Origin: Parachryseolinea silvisoli
GTDB taxonomy: Bacteria; Bacteroidota; Bacteroidia; Cytophagales; Cyclobacteriaceae
Direction: 5' to 3'
NCBI RefSeq assembly: GCF_021190955.1
Contig: NZ_JAIOAO010000004.1
Coordinates: forward strand, 555,429 to 619,428
Length of the DNA stretch: 64,000 nucleotides
This document shows, piece after piece, positions 63,990 through 64,000 of this stretch. The position numbers and the translations under genes were made by a program. The notes beneath the pieces were generated by a model. The model was not told the origin of the DNA, searched no databases, and was given only the letters and a program-made list of their open reading frames with translations. Each line of letters opens with the position of its first letter. The first letter of the stretch is position 1.

Positions 63990-64000
63990 ATGAAAAAGAA
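63990..64000 (+). CDS. Possible start of the next gene, cut by the window edge
   Basis: An ATG at 63990 followed by Lys codons, preceded by AT-rich DNA, is the usual look of a signal-peptide start in this genome. Only 11 bases are visible, so nothing more can be said. Confidence 0.25.

Overview
The window looks like part of a Bacteroidota chromosome, most likely a Cytophagales-type soil or freshwater glycan degrader. The evidence is a SusC/SusD pair with a 1380-residue hybrid two-component regulator, a type IX secretion (Por) C-terminal tail on a GH43 protein, many AraC-type regulators, few clear Shine-Dalgarno sites, and several matches to the Bacteroidota -7 promoter consensus TAnnTTTG. I see no rRNA, tRNA, transposase, integrase or CRISPR array. 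All names below come from reading translated motifs; no database search was run.

1-13.6 kb is accessory metabolism in small units. It holds a TetR/SDR pair with two 14-bp operator-like repeats, a SnoaL-like protein, a DUF3667 membrane protein, and a LuxR-type regulator followed by two Tat-exported proteins (a conserved unknown and an M19 dipeptidase). Next come a DUF4143 ATPase preceded by a 33-bp tandem repeat, a divergent HxlR/truncated-hemoglobin unit with a cyclase and an AraC regulator, a sterol-desaturase-like hydroxylase, a Crp/Fnr regulator, and two tandem alpha/beta hydrolases.

13.7-20.4 kb is a complete six-gene ebo operon (eboA-F), the widely conserved but biochemically unresolved cluster linked in cyanobacteria to export of metabolite precursors to the periplasm. 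All six genes point the same way and most are tightly spaced. rlmF follows with a 4-bp overlap. The EboD cyclase and EboB hydrolase keep their catalytic and metal residues, whereas EboF has lost several residues expected of an alkaline-phosphatase-superfamily enzyme. No biosynthetic partner is obvious nearby.

21.4-42.3 kb is mixed: a nested inverted-repeat element, a large secreted GH43 protein with six ricin-type repeats, a PA14 domain and a T9SS tail, an unknown protein whose 3' end overlaps a Pif1-like helicase on the other strand, several AraC regulators next to dehydrogenases, hydrolases and esterases, a DbpA-like RNA helicase, and a histidine kinase/response regulator pair.

42.6-63.4 kb is a polysaccharide utilisation locus: a DUF5703/GH95-like protein (minus strand), a secreted jelly-roll protein that may be a lyase, an HTCS regulator, a possible 34-residue membrane peptide, SusC, SusD, GH95, GH97, GH105 and GH29. 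The combination of fucosidase/galactosidase families with an unsaturated-uronide hydrolase points to a branched acidic plant or algal polysaccharide carrying terminal fucose or galactose (for example rhamnogalacturonan side chains or a gum). The window ends with a truncated outer-membrane-protein N terminus and a strong hairpin.
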